The position numbers and the translations under genes are program-made. Source: Palsa-504 sp963790065 (GTDB lineage Bacteria; Actinomycetota; Actinomycetes; Streptosporangiales; Streptosporangiaceae). From it: DNA of 64,000 nucleotides. A model generated the notes under the pieces. That model made no database searches. It was not told the origin of the DNA and saw only the letters and a list, made by a program, of their open reading frames with translations. Location: assembly GCA_963790065.1 (NCBI GenBank), contig CAWBNK010000001.1, positions 124,001 to 188,000 on the forward strand, given 5' to 3'. Of the stretch, positions 7,635 through 16,100 are shown piece after piece (the stretch's first letter is position 1; every line of letters begins with the position of its first letter).

Positions 7635-8429
7635 ATGTTCACATCGATCGCCGGCCGGGCCGTGGTGGTAACCGGCGGCACCCGCGGCATCGGCAAGGGC
7701 ATCGCCAGCGTGTTCGCCCGCAGCGGGGCCCGGGTGCTGATCACCGGCCGGGACTCCGACGTGGCCCGGGCCGCCGCCGAGGAACTCAGCGCCGAGGCCC
7801 CGGGCGAGGTCTCGTTCATCCAGGCCGACGTGTCCAGCCGGGAGGACTGCCGGCGGGTGGCCGCGATCGCCACCGAACGGCTGGGCGGGATCGACGTGCT
7901 GTGCGCCAATGCCGGGGTGTTCCCCGACAGCCGGCTCGCGGACATGACCGAGGAGGTCCTGGACCAGGTCCTCGGCGTCAACATGAAGGGCACGGTGTTC
8001 TCGGTCCAGGCTTGCCTGACCGAGCTGGCCCGGTCCGGCCGCGGCCGGGTCATCCTGACCTCCTCGATCACCGGGCCCATCACCGGCTACCCGGGCTGGA
8101 CCGCCTACGGCGCCAGCAAGGCCGGGCAGCTCGGCTTCATGCGCACCGCTGCCATCGAGCTGGCCCCCAAGCACATCACGGTCAACGCGATACTGCCGGG
8201 CAACATCGTCACCGAGGGCCTGGCCGAGCTCGGCGAAGACTACGCCGCCAAGATGGCGTCCTCGATCCCGCTGCGGCGGCTGGGCACGGTCGACGAGATC
8301 GGCTACACGGCGCTGTTCCTGGCCTCTGAGGAGGCCGGCTACATCACCGGGCAGACGATCGTGGTCGACGGCGGCCAGGTGCTCCCCGAGACGCTCCAGG
8401 CGATCGCGGCGGCCGAGGCGGCCGGATGA
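7635..8429 (+). CDS. SDR-family NAD(P)-dependent oxidoreductase, candidate aminopropanol dehydrogenase
   Basis: A classical short-chain dehydrogenase of 264 residues. The TGGTRGIG cofactor motif is near residue 14, followed by NAG, the catalytic Ser in LTSSITG and YGASK. The FabG-like C-terminus ends in VDGGQVLPE. The ATG is preceded by AAAGGGAGC. RMM loci carry such an enzyme, thought to interconvert aminoacetone and 1-amino-2-propanol. A general 3-oxoacyl reductase cannot be excluded by sequence alone. Confidence 0.85.
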   Translation: MFTSIAGRAVVVTGGTRGIGKGIASVFARSGARVLITGRDSDVARAAAEELSAEAPGEVSFIQADVSSREDCRRVAAIATERLGGIDVLCANAGVFPDSRLADMTEEVLDQVLGVNMKGTVFSVQACLTELARSGRGRVILTSSITGPITGYPGWTAYGASKAGQLGFMRTAAIELAPKHITVNAILPGNIVTEGLAELGEDYAAKMASSIPLRRLGTVDEIGYTALFLASEEAGYITGQTIVVDGGQVLPETLQAIAAAEAAG

Positions 8430-8436
8430 TGAGACG

Positions 8437-9243
8437 ATGAGCGCGGTCCCCACCGCCGTCGGCCGGACGCCGGACGAGGTCCGGCGGACCCTGGCCGAGC
8501 AGATCGGCAGCGGGCAGCTGCGGCCCGGCCAGCGTCTCGGCGCCGAGCGGGCGCTGGCCGCCGAGTTCGGGGTCAGCCGGGCCACTCTCCGCCAGGCGCT
8601 CGCCGTCCTGGAGGAAGGCGGCCTGGTCCGCCGGGTGCCGGGCCGGGGCGGCGGGACCTTCGTGGCCAAGGGCAAGATCGAGCGGGACCTGTCCCGCATC
8701 GTCGGGGTGCCCGCGCTGCTGCGCAGCCAGGGCGTGGTGGCCGGGACGCGGGTCCTGTCCGCCCGGCTGGCCCCGGCCGACGACGTCGCCGCCCAGGCGC
8801 TGCGGGCCCGGCCCGGCAACCTGGTCGTGGACCTGGTCCGGATCCGGTTCGCGGACGGCAGCCCGTTCTCGCTCGAACGTGCCAAACTCCCGGCCAAGCG
8901 CTTCCCCGGCCTGCTCGAGCTGCCGCTGGGCGGTTCGGTCTACGAGCTGATCGAGGAGCACTACGGGACCAGGCCGTACGACGCGACCGAGCGGATCGAG
9001 GTGGTCCTGGCCTCGCCGGACGAGGCGGCCATCCTGGATGTCGAGCCCGGCGCCCCGCTGATGGCCATCACCAGGACGGCCGCCGACGCTGACGGCGAGC
9101 CGATCGAGTTCTCCCGCGACCTGTTCCGGGCCGATCGCACCCGCATCGTGGTCCGCACCGAAGGTTCTGGGGCCGGCGGTTCCCGTGCCGTGCCCAGCCG
9201 GGCCCGGGTCGTCGAGCTGCGCACCCAGGCGGCGTCACGATGA
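8437..9243 (+). CDS. GntR-family (HutC/UTRA) transcriptional regulator
   Basis: A 268-residue protein with an N-terminal winged helix (about residues 8-75, including PGQRLGAERALAAEFGVSRATLRQAL and GGGTFV) and a UTRA ligand-binding domain (about 95-250) that ends in an FSRDLFRADRTRI-like stretch. It lies between the aminopropanol-type genes and the dehydratase genes and overlaps the dehydratase start (GATGAC). It probably controls the operon. The candidate operator is the inverted repeat at 1125-1138. Confidence 0.9.
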   Translation: MSAVPTAVGRTPDEVRRTLAEQIGSGQLRPGQRLGAERALAAEFGVSRATLRQALAVLEEGGLVRRVPGRGGGTFVAKGKIERDLSRIVGVPALLRSQGVVAGTRVLSARLAPADDVAAQALRARPGNLVVDLVRIRFADGSPFSLERAKLPAKRFPGLLELPLGGSVYELIEEHYGTRPYDATERIEVVLASPDEAAILDVEPGAPLMAITRTAADADGEPIEFSRDLFRADRTRIVVRTEGSGAGGSRAVPSRARVVELRTQAASR

Positions 9244-11510
9244 CCGCGCCAGCCGGCGCAGCGCCCGTCCCCGGCCGGCCCGTCGGCCGGGTCAGGTTCA
9301 TGGACCAGCAGCGGGTCAACCTGGACGGCTTCGCCGTGGAGAACGCCGAGCTGGGCCTGACCGCGCTGTGCTCGCCGCACGACCCGCCGCCGGGCCTGGT
9401 CGTCCGCGACGGCAGGGTCGTCGAGCTGGACGGCGTGCCCGAGGCCGAATTCGACTCGATCGACACCTACATCGCCCGGCACGGCCTCGACCTGGACGTC
9501 GCCGCGGAGGTAATGGCCGTGCCCGACGTCGACTTCGCCCGGCGGCTGGTCGACCCGGCTGTGCCGAGGCACGAGATCATCCGGCTGAGCGCGGGCGCCA
9601 CCCCGGCCAAGCTGGCCCGGGTGCTGGCCCTGCTCCGCCCGCCCGAGCTGGTCATGGCCATGACCAAGCTGCGGGCCCGGCGCACGCCATCGAACCAGGC
9701 GCACGTCACGAACCGGCTGGACGACCCGCTGCTGCTGGCGGCCGACGCGGCTACCGCGGCGGCGTTCGGCTTCCGGGAGATCGAGACCACCGTGCCGGTG
9801 CTGGCCGACGCGCCGTCCAACGCGGTGGCCTGCCTGGTCGGGGCGGCGTTCGGTGCCGACGGCGTGCTCATCCAGTGCTCGGTCGAGGAGGCCCTGGAGC
9901 TGGAACTCGGCATGCGCGGCCTGACCTCCTACGCCGAGACCGTGTCCTTGTACGGCACCGAGCAGGTCTTCACCGACGGCGACGACACGCCCTGGTCCAA
10001 GGCCTTCCTCACCTCGGCCTACGCCTCCCGCGGCATGAAGATGCGGGTGTCGTCCGGGGCCGGCGCCGAGGTCCTGATGGCCGGCGCGCGTGGCCAGTCG
10101 ATGCTGTACCTGGAGGCGCGGTGCGTGGCCCTGGCCCGGGCCATCGGCGCCCAGGGCGTGCAGAACGGCGGCATCGACGGCGCTTCCGTGGCGGCCGCCG
10201 TGCCGTCCGGGCTGCGCGAGCTGATGGCCGAGAACGTCATGGTCATGATGCGCAACCTGGAGTCCTGCTCGGGCAACGACGCGCTGATGAGCGAGTCGGA
10301 CATGCGCCGTACCTCCCGCACGCTGCCGATCGTGCTGGCCGGCTCGGACTTCGCGTTCAGCGGGTTCGGGTCCATCCAGCGCTACGACAACATGTTCGGC
10401 CCCAGTAACTTCAACGCCGAGGACATCGACGACTTCCTGGCCATGCAGCGGGACTGGGGCATCGACGGCGGGCTGCGCACGGTGGCCCCGGCCAGGATCG
10501 GCGAGCTGCGCCGCGACGCGGCCCAGGCCTGCCGGGCCGTCTACGCCCACCTCGGCCTGGCCGATTTCACCGACCAGCACGTCGAACTGGCCGTGGACGC
10601 GGCCGGGTCGAAGGACCTGGGGGAGACCGACACCCTGGCCGTGCTATCTGCCGCGCATGCCATCCGCCAGCGCGGGCTGACGGTGGTGGACATCGTGGCC
10701 GCCCTGGATGAATGCGGCTATTTCGAGGCGGCCGAACGGGCCGTGGCCTTCGTCCGCGCCAGGCTGTCCGGGGACTACTTGCAGACGTCGGCCATCTTCG
10801 ACGAGCAGCTCGGAGTGCTATCGCTGGTCACCGACCCGAACGACTACGCAGGCCCGGGCACCGGGTATGCGCCGTCGCCCGCGCGCCAGCGCGAGATCGA
10901 CGCGATCAGGCAGGCCAGGGGCGTGGACGACCTGCGGGCGGTGCAGGCCCGCGCCGCGGTCCCGCTGCTCGCCCCGGCTGGCCCGGCCCGGCCCGGGCTC
11001 GGTCCCCGCGATGTGGTGATCGGCGTCTCGCCCGCGGTCGGCCGGGACGTGTGGCAGTGCCTGTCCGGGCTGGCTGTGACCGACGTGCTGCGCGAGATGC
11101 TGGCCGGCCTGGAGGAGGAAGGCTGCACCGGGCGGGTGGTCAGGTTCAACGACTCGGTGGACCTGGGCCGGATCGGCCTGGCCGCGGCCCGGCTGGCCGG
11201 CTCGGGCATCGGCATCGGCCTGCAGGGCAAGGGCACGGCCCTGATCCACCGCCGGGACCTGGCCCCGCTGGCCAACCTGGAGCTGTACTCGGTCGCGCCC
11301 TCCGTCACCTTGGAGCTGTACCGGCTGCTCGGCGCCAACGCCGCCCGGCACGCCAAGGGTGGCACCCCCGACCCGGCCCGCAACCCCTACTCCGACGAGG
11401 CGATCGAGGCTCGCTACCACACCACGGTCATCGCCCTGATGGAACTGGAACGCCGCCGGATGGATCCCGCCGCGCCCCCCGAAGAGCTGTCACTGGAGGG
11501 ACTGAAATGA
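9240..11510 (+). CDS. Adenosylcobalamin-dependent diol/glycerol dehydratase, fused large and medium subunits
   Basis: A 756-residue fusion. Residues 1 to about 560 align with the large (PduC) subunit, and about 595-745 with the medium (PduD) subunit, with its IGIGLQGKGTALIHRRDL motif. By recalled alignment to Klebsiella diol dehydratase, the catalytic residues are kept (Gln153, His155, Gln308, Asp347 and Ser374, for Q141, H143, Q296, D335 and S362). Two pocket residues change: Asp313 replaces S301 and Ala348 replaces Q336. The enzyme makes an aldehyde from a vicinal diol or related alcohol by radical dehydration. The large subunit ends near SAIFDEQLGVLS...DYAGPGTGY. The substrate is uncertain because of the altered pocket. 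Confidence 0.92.
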   Translation: MTAPAGAAPVPGRPVGRVRFMDQQRVNLDGFAVENAELGLTALCSPHDPPPGLVVRDGRVVELDGVPEAEFDSIDTYIARHGLDLDVAAEVMAVPDVDFARRLVDPAVPRHEIIRLSAGATPAKLARVLALLRPPELVMAMTKLRARRTPSNQAHVTNRLDDPLLLAADAATAAAFGFREIETTVPVLADAPSNAVACLVGAAFGADGVLIQCSVEEALELELGMRGLTSYAETVSLYGTEQVFTDGDDTPWSKAFLTSAYASRGMKMRVSSGAGAEVLMAGARGQSMLYLEARCVALARAIGAQGVQNGGIDGASVAAAVPSGLRELMAENVMVMMRNLESCSGNDALMSESDMRRTSRTLPIVLAGSDFAFSGFGSIQRYDNMFGPSNFNAEDIDDFLAMQRDWGIDGGLRTVAPARIGELRRDAAQACRAVYAHLGLADFTDQHVELAVDAAGSKDLGETDTLAVLSAAHAIRQRGLTVVDIVAALDECGYFEAAERAVAFVRARLSGDYLQTSAIFDEQLGVLSLVTDPNDYAGPGTGYAPSPARQREIDAIRQARGVDDLRAVQARAAVPLLAPAGPARPGLGPRDVVIGVSPAVGRDVWQCLSGLAVTDVLREMLAGLEEEGCTGRVVRFNDSVDLGRIGLAAARLAGSGIGIGLQGKGTALIHRRDLAPLANLELYSVAPSVTLELYRLLGANAARHAKGGTPDPARNPYSDEAIEARYHTTVIALMELERRRMDPAAPPEELSLEGLK

Positions 11511-11582
11511 GCTTCTGTGCCCCCCTCGCCCCTGGTCCGTGCTATCTGGAACCGGCTCGCTTTTTTCCTGCTTGGTGTTGGG

Positions 11583-11963
11583 GTGACTGAAGTGGCCGAG
11601 GTTAGTGGCGTCCGGGCGCTGTCGGGGAAGCCGGTCGAGAGCCTGACGGTGGAGGCGGTGCGGGCGGGCGAGCTCGGGCTGTCCGACCTGAGGATCCACC
11701 CGGAGACGCTGGAGCGGCAGGCGGTCATCGCCGAGCAGCACGGGAACCCGCAGCTGGCGGACAACCTGCGCCGGGCCGCGGAGCTGACCGAACTGCCTGA
11801 CGAGGAGGTCCTGGCCATCTACGAGGCGCTGCGGCCGGGCCGGTCCACGGCCGCGGAGCTGACCGCGCTGGCCGAGTCGCTGGCCGCCCGGGGGCTGGCG
11901 CGCTGCGCGGCCCTGGTCGCGGAGGCAGCCGAGGTCTACGCCCGGCGCGGGCTCACCGCGTGA
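11583..11963 (+). CDS. Diol dehydratase small subunit
   Basis: About 126 residues matching the PduE family: LSGKPVESLTVEAVRAGEL, RIHPETLERQAVIAEQ, NLRRAAELTELPDEEVLAIYEALRP and a C-terminal AAEVYARRG. It completes the dehydratase with the fused subunit upstream. The start is uncertain. GTG 11583 has a weak ribosome binding site; GTG 11517 would add 22 hydrophobic residues, and GTG 11592 is another option. A separate 27-codon reading frame (ATG 11507 to TGA 11590) begins at the stop of the large subunit and may couple translation. Function in the complex is confident; the N-terminus is not. Confidence 0.85.
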   Translation: MTEVAEVSGVRALSGKPVESLTVEAVRAGELGLSDLRIHPETLERQAVIAEQHGNPQLADNLRRAAELTELPDEEVLAIYEALRPGRSTAAELTALAESLAARGLARCAALVAEAAEVYARRGLTA

Positions 11964-12047
11964 GCCGGAGCAGCGTCGGTGCTCGGCCGAGAATTCACCT
12001 CGTGAGCCGTATCTGCGGGCGGGCGGGCCGGTGAGGAGAGCCTTCCG

Positions 12048-13768
12048 GTGACGGTGATCGCCGGGGTGGACGTGGGCAACGCCACGACCGAGGTCGTGCT
12101 GCTGGCCGGCCAGGAGATCCTGGGCGGGGGACGGATGCCGACCCGGGGCCGTAAGGGGTCGGCAGAGTCGGTGCGAGGCGCGGCAGCGCTGGTCCGACGG
12201 GTCGAGCGGCAGGCCGGGTGCACGGTCACCGAGGCCAGGATCGCCCCGCTGCGCGCCGTGGACACCTCGGTGGTGACCGTCCCCGACGCGGCCCCGCCCA
12301 GCGGGCGGCTGCGGGTGCTGGCCGCGGGCGTCTCCACGCCGGGCGGCACCGGGACCTGCGTCGGGCCGCCCCTGCTGCTGACCGCCGCGGGCCCGCCCTC
12401 CGGCCTGCCGCCGCAGGCGGCGGGCCGCTCGCCGCGGCCAGCCGGCCTTCCGCAGGTGGCGGTGGTCCCGGCCGGGATGCGATACGACCAGGCCGCAGCC
12501 CGGCTGCGGGACCTGCTGGCGGCCGGGACTGCGGTCGGGGCGGTGCTGGTGGCGGGTGACGAGGGTGTCCTGGTCGCCAACCGGCTGCCCGCTGACCTGC
12601 CCGTCATCGACCAGGTGGACGCCGAAGCGGCGGCAGCGTGCCAGCTGCTCGCGGTGGAGGTGCGGCCGCCCGGGCACGCGCTGAACCTGCTGACCGACCC
12701 GGTCGCGCTCGGCGCCCGGTTCGGGCTGGGCGAGGCCGAGGCCGGGGACGCCGTGACGGTAAGCCGGGCACTTGCCGACCACTCCAACGCCGCCGCCGGG
12801 CTGCTGCCCGAGATCGCCGGGCCGGCCGAGGCCAGCCGGAGCCATGGGTCCGGACGGCGGATGGCCGCCGGATCCCGCTGCGAGCCGCCTGCGCGCAGGT
12901 CGTCGGCTGGCCGGTCGGCGCGGTCCGGGCGTTCGGCACTGGCTCGGGCGAGAGGGCGGTGGATGACCTGTTCGCCGTGGACCTGGCCGCTGCGGCCGAA
13001 GCGGCTACCGCCCGGCAGGGCAGCACCGGCCGGGCCGTGCTGGTCGCCGCCCTCGGCCGCGGCGCGGGGCTCCAGGCCATCTCACCTGCCGAACTGCTCA
13101 GCCAGCTGCTGGCCGTTCCGGTGCGCGTCCCGGTCACTGAGCCGGCCGCGGCCCGGCTGGGCGCGCTGACCACGCCCGGGGCCCGGCCCGACGCGGTGGT
13201 GGTGGACCTAGGGGCGGGCACCATCGACGTGATCGGCGCCGGGGCCGACGTGGTGGCCGCCGGGGCGGGTGACCTGCTCACCGCCGCGGTGGCGGAGACG
13301 CTCGGCATACCGCGCGCGGCGGCCGACTGGGTCAAGCGCGGCCCCTGCCTGCGGGTGGACGGCGGGCAGCGGTTCGAGGCGGAGGACGGCAGCCGCGGTT
13401 TCCTGGCCGTCAGCGCGCCCGCCTCGGCGGCCGGGATGCTTGTGGTCGAGGGGCCAGGCGGCCTGCTCCCGTTCGACCGCCGCCACGGCCCGGGGGAGTG
13501 GCGGGCCATCAGGCTGCGGCTCAAGCAGGCCGTGCTGGCGGCGAACTTCCAGCGGGCCATGCGGACGCTCGGGCCCGGCGCCCGGCAGGTCCTGGTCGTC
13601 GGCGGGCCGGCCGGTGACGAGGAACTGCTCGGCGTGATCGCGCGCTCGCTGCCCGCCACCACGGCCGTCGGCTGCGGGCATGCCGGCGACCACCTCAAGG
13701 TCCGCGACGGCGAGCCGCTCGGCCACCGCTACGCGGTCGCGCTCGGCCTGGCCCTGGCCGCGCCGTAG
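12048..13768 (+). pseudogene. Diol dehydratase reactivase large subunit, frameshifted near 12,840
   Basis: An Hsp70-like ATPase that exchanges damaged cobalamin in diol dehydratase (DdrA/PduG family). The N-terminal part (IAGVDVGNATTEVVLLAG, phosphate-1 loop) reads from GTG 12048 to about 12840. The rest (VVDLGAGTIDVIGAGADVV, phosphate 2; VLVVGGPAGDEE, adenosine loop) continues in another frame to 13768. Total length is 1721 bases, one base short of a multiple of three, so a single indel near 12830-12850 restores about 573 residues. It could be a sequencing error or a real inactivation. Without reactivase the dehydratase would be inactivated during turnover. I saw no small (DdrB) subunit gene. 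Confidence 0.82.
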
Positions 13769-13788
13769 CCGGGCCGCGCGCCGCCGTG

Positions 13789-13857
13789 TTCGGGATGCGG
13801 GTCCGGACCGGATCCGGCATCGCTTCGGGATGCGGGTCCGGACCGCGATCCGGCATC
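13789..13857. repeat. Direct repeat of a 33-34 bp palindrome-rich unit between convergent genes
   Basis: TTCGGGATGCGGGTCCGGAC and following bases occur at 13789-13821 and again at 13824-13857, the second with one extra base. Each unit contains TCCGGA and GATCCGGCATC, so it can fold on either strand. It fills the space between the reactivase stop and the convergent PaaZ-like gene and is probably a bidirectional terminator or a small extragenic repeat. Confidence 0.55.
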
Positions 13858-13858
13858 C

Positions 13859-15907
13859 TTACTGAGCGGCGGGCGGCGGCCACCGCTTGGCCACCAGCGT
13901 GAGGACGTCGTAGGTGGCCACCGACTTGCCGTCCTGGTTGGTCACGTCAGCGTCCCAGCGCACCTCGCCGTGGTCAGCGTCTTCCCGCGGGATGATCTGC
14001 TTGCAGGTCAGCGTCACGGTCAGCTCGTCGCCCGGGTAGACCGGGGTCAGGAAGCGCAGGTTCTCCAGGCCGTAGTTGGCCAGCACCGGCCCGGGGTCGG
14101 GCTGGACGAACAAGCCCGCGGCGAAGGAGACGATGAGGTAGCCGTGCGCCACCCGGCCGTCGAAGAACGGGTTGGCCCGCGCGGCCTCCTCGTCCATGTG
14201 CGCGTAGAAGGTGTCGCCGGTGAACTCGGCGAAATGCTCGATATCGGCCAGCGTGACCTGGCGCGGGCCGGCCACCACCGTGTCGCCGATCCGCAGGTCG
14301 GCCAGGGACTTGCGGAACGGGTGCCCGCCGGACGTGTCCCGCCCGGTGCCGGCCACCCAGCGGCCGGTGACCGCGGACAGCACGCGCGGGCTGGCCTGCA
14401 CCGCAGTGCGCTGCATATGGTGCAGCACACCGCGGATGCCGCCCATTTCCTCCCCGCCGCCGGCCCGTCCGGGGCCGCCGTGCACCAGCACCGGCAGCGG
14501 GGATCCGTGCCCGGTCGAGGTGGCGGCATCGTCGCGGTCCAGCACGAGCAGCCGGCCATGCCAGGGCGCCAGGCCGAGCACTACCTCGCGGGCGAAGGCC
14601 GTGTCGGCGGTGACCACCGAGCCGACCAGGCTGCCCCGGCCGCGCGCCGCCAGGTCGATCACCTCGCCGGGGCCGCGGTACCCGATGATCGTGCTAACCG
14701 GGCCGAACGCCTCTACCTGATGCGGTTCCGGGCGGCTCGCGTCGTCGCTGTGCAGCAGCAGCGGCGAGATGAACGCCCCGCGCTCGGAGCTGGCCCCCAT
14801 GACCTCCACGTGGTCCAGGTCGCCGAACACCAGGCGGCCCGCCGTGAGCAGCGCCTTCACCGAGCGGCGCACTTCCTCCCGCTGTTCCAGGCTGGCCAGC
14901 GCGCCCATCCGCACGTTCTCCTCGGCCGGGCTGCCCACCACCACCTTGGCCAGCCGGTCACGGACCGCCTCGATGACCTGGCCGGCCAGCGCGGCCGGGA
15001 CGAAGGCCCGCCGGATGGCGGTGCACTTCTGGCCCGCCTTGACCGTCATCTCGGTGGCCAGCTGCTGCACGTACAGGTCGAATTCCGGCGTGCCCGGCTC
15101 GGCGTCCGGGCCGAGGATCGAGCAGTTCAGCGAGTCCGCCTCGGCGTTGAACCGGACCGACCGTTCCACGACGGCCGGATGCGCCCGCAGCTGCCGCGCG
15201 GTCGCGGCCGACCCGGTGAAGGACACTAGATCCTGCTCGCCGACCGCGTCGAGCAGGCCGCTGGCGCTGCCGCACACCAGCTGGAGCGAGCCCGGGGGGA
15301 GCAGGCCGGAGCCGACCATCAGCTCCACCAGCCGGGCGGTCAGGTAGGCGGTCTGGGTAGCGGGCTTGACCAGGCTCGGCACGCCGGCGATGAACGCAGG
15401 CGCGAATTTTTCCAGCGGACCCCAGACCGGAAAGTTGAACGCGTTGATCTGGACCGCCACCCCGCGCAGCGGGGTCAGGATGTGCTGGCCGACGAAAGAC
15501 CCGTCCCGGCCCAGCGGCTCGACCGCGCCTTCGGCCAGGACAGTGTCGTTGGGCAGCTCGCGGCGGGCCCGACTGGCGTAGCTGAGCAGGACCCCGATGC
15601 CGCCGTCGACGTCGAACTTGGCGTCGCCCAGGGTCGCCCCGGTCCGCGCGGACAGCTCGTAAAGCTCGGGCCGGTGCTCGCGGAGCAGCTGCCCGAGCGA
15701 CTTGAGCAGGGCCGCGCGCTGGTGGAAGGTCAGCTCCCGCAGCGCCGGGCCGCCGGTGTCCCGGGCATAGTCGAGTGCCGCGCCGTAGTCGAGGCCTGCC
15801 GATGACACCCGGGCGACCACCTCGCCGGTCACGGCGTCGAGTACCGGCCGCCCCTCATCCGCCGGCTCGACCCAGGTCCCGGTCACGTAGCTACGCAGCA
15901 CGGTCAT
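13859..15907 (-). CDS. paaZ: Aldehyde dehydrogenase-MaoC hydratase fusion, PaaZ-like
   Basis: A 682-residue bifunctional protein. Residues 1 to about 520 are an aldehyde dehydrogenase with general-base Glu256 (FNAEADSLN) and nucleophile Cys295 (GQKCTAIRRAF), the same numbers I recall for E. coli PaaZ. From about 535 to the end is a MaoC hot-dog hydratase with FTGDTFYAHMDEEAARANPFF. In phenylacetate degradation PaaZ opens oxepin-CoA and oxidises the resulting semialdehyde. No other paa genes are nearby. The ATG at 15907 follows GGAGGAGCTGACG; the open frame extends further upstream but that part looks non-coding. A related ring-cleavage CoA-aldehyde substrate is possible. Confidence 0.85.
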   Translation of the reverse strand: MTVLRSYVTGTWVEPADEGRPVLDAVTGEVVARVSSAGLDYGAALDYARDTGGPALRELTFHQRAALLKSLGQLLREHRPELYELSARTGATLGDAKFDVDGGIGVLLSYASRARRELPNDTVLAEGAVEPLGRDGSFVGQHILTPLRGVAVQINAFNFPVWGPLEKFAPAFIAGVPSLVKPATQTAYLTARLVELMVGSGLLPPGSLQLVCGSASGLLDAVGEQDLVSFTGSAATARQLRAHPAVVERSVRFNAEADSLNCSILGPDAEPGTPEFDLYVQQLATEMTVKAGQKCTAIRRAFVPAALAGQVIEAVRDRLAKVVVGSPAEENVRMGALASLEQREEVRRSVKALLTAGRLVFGDLDHVEVMGASSERGAFISPLLLHSDDASRPEPHQVEAFGPVSTIIGYRGPGEVIDLAARGRGSLVGSVVTADTAFAREVVLGLAPWHGRLLVLDRDDAATSTGHGSPLPVLVHGGPGRAGGGEEMGGIRGVLHHMQRTAVQASPRVLSAVTGRWVAGTGRDTSGGHPFRKSLADLRIGDTVVAGPRQVTLADIEHFAEFTGDTFYAHMDEEAARANPFFDGRVAHGYLIVSFAAGLFVQPDPGPVLANYGLENLRFLTPVYPGDELTVTLTCKQIIPREDADHGEVRWDADVTNQDGKSVATYDVLTLVAKRWPPPAAQ

Positions 15908-16100
15908 CGTCAGCTCCTCCAGAAGGCTCCCCGCGGGTCCTTTCGTAAGGTACCTCGCCGCCTGCGGGGGACGGCCCCCCGGTGTTTCCCCCAGAGCCCC
16001 CGACAAATCACCCCGGCCGGGTCGGCACTGTAGGAGCCAGACGGCACGGAGCCAGGCGCGGCGGCGCTTCGGATCACATCGACGTTTAGGCGGGGCGAGC

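Noticed and set aside
8961..10580. 539-codon minus-strand frame opposite the dehydratase
   Set aside because: Same antisense artefact; the plus strand has strong identity with diol dehydratase.
11507..11590. 27-residue peptide gene after the dehydratase large subunit
   Set aside because: No homology pattern and an unusual Cys/Trp/Pro composition; more likely a coupling frame or a relic of the small subunit start.
11964..12047. Cobalamin riboswitch before the reactivase or at 1001-1171
   Set aside because: The gaps are short and lack the B12-box type sequence; the region is plain intergenic DNA.
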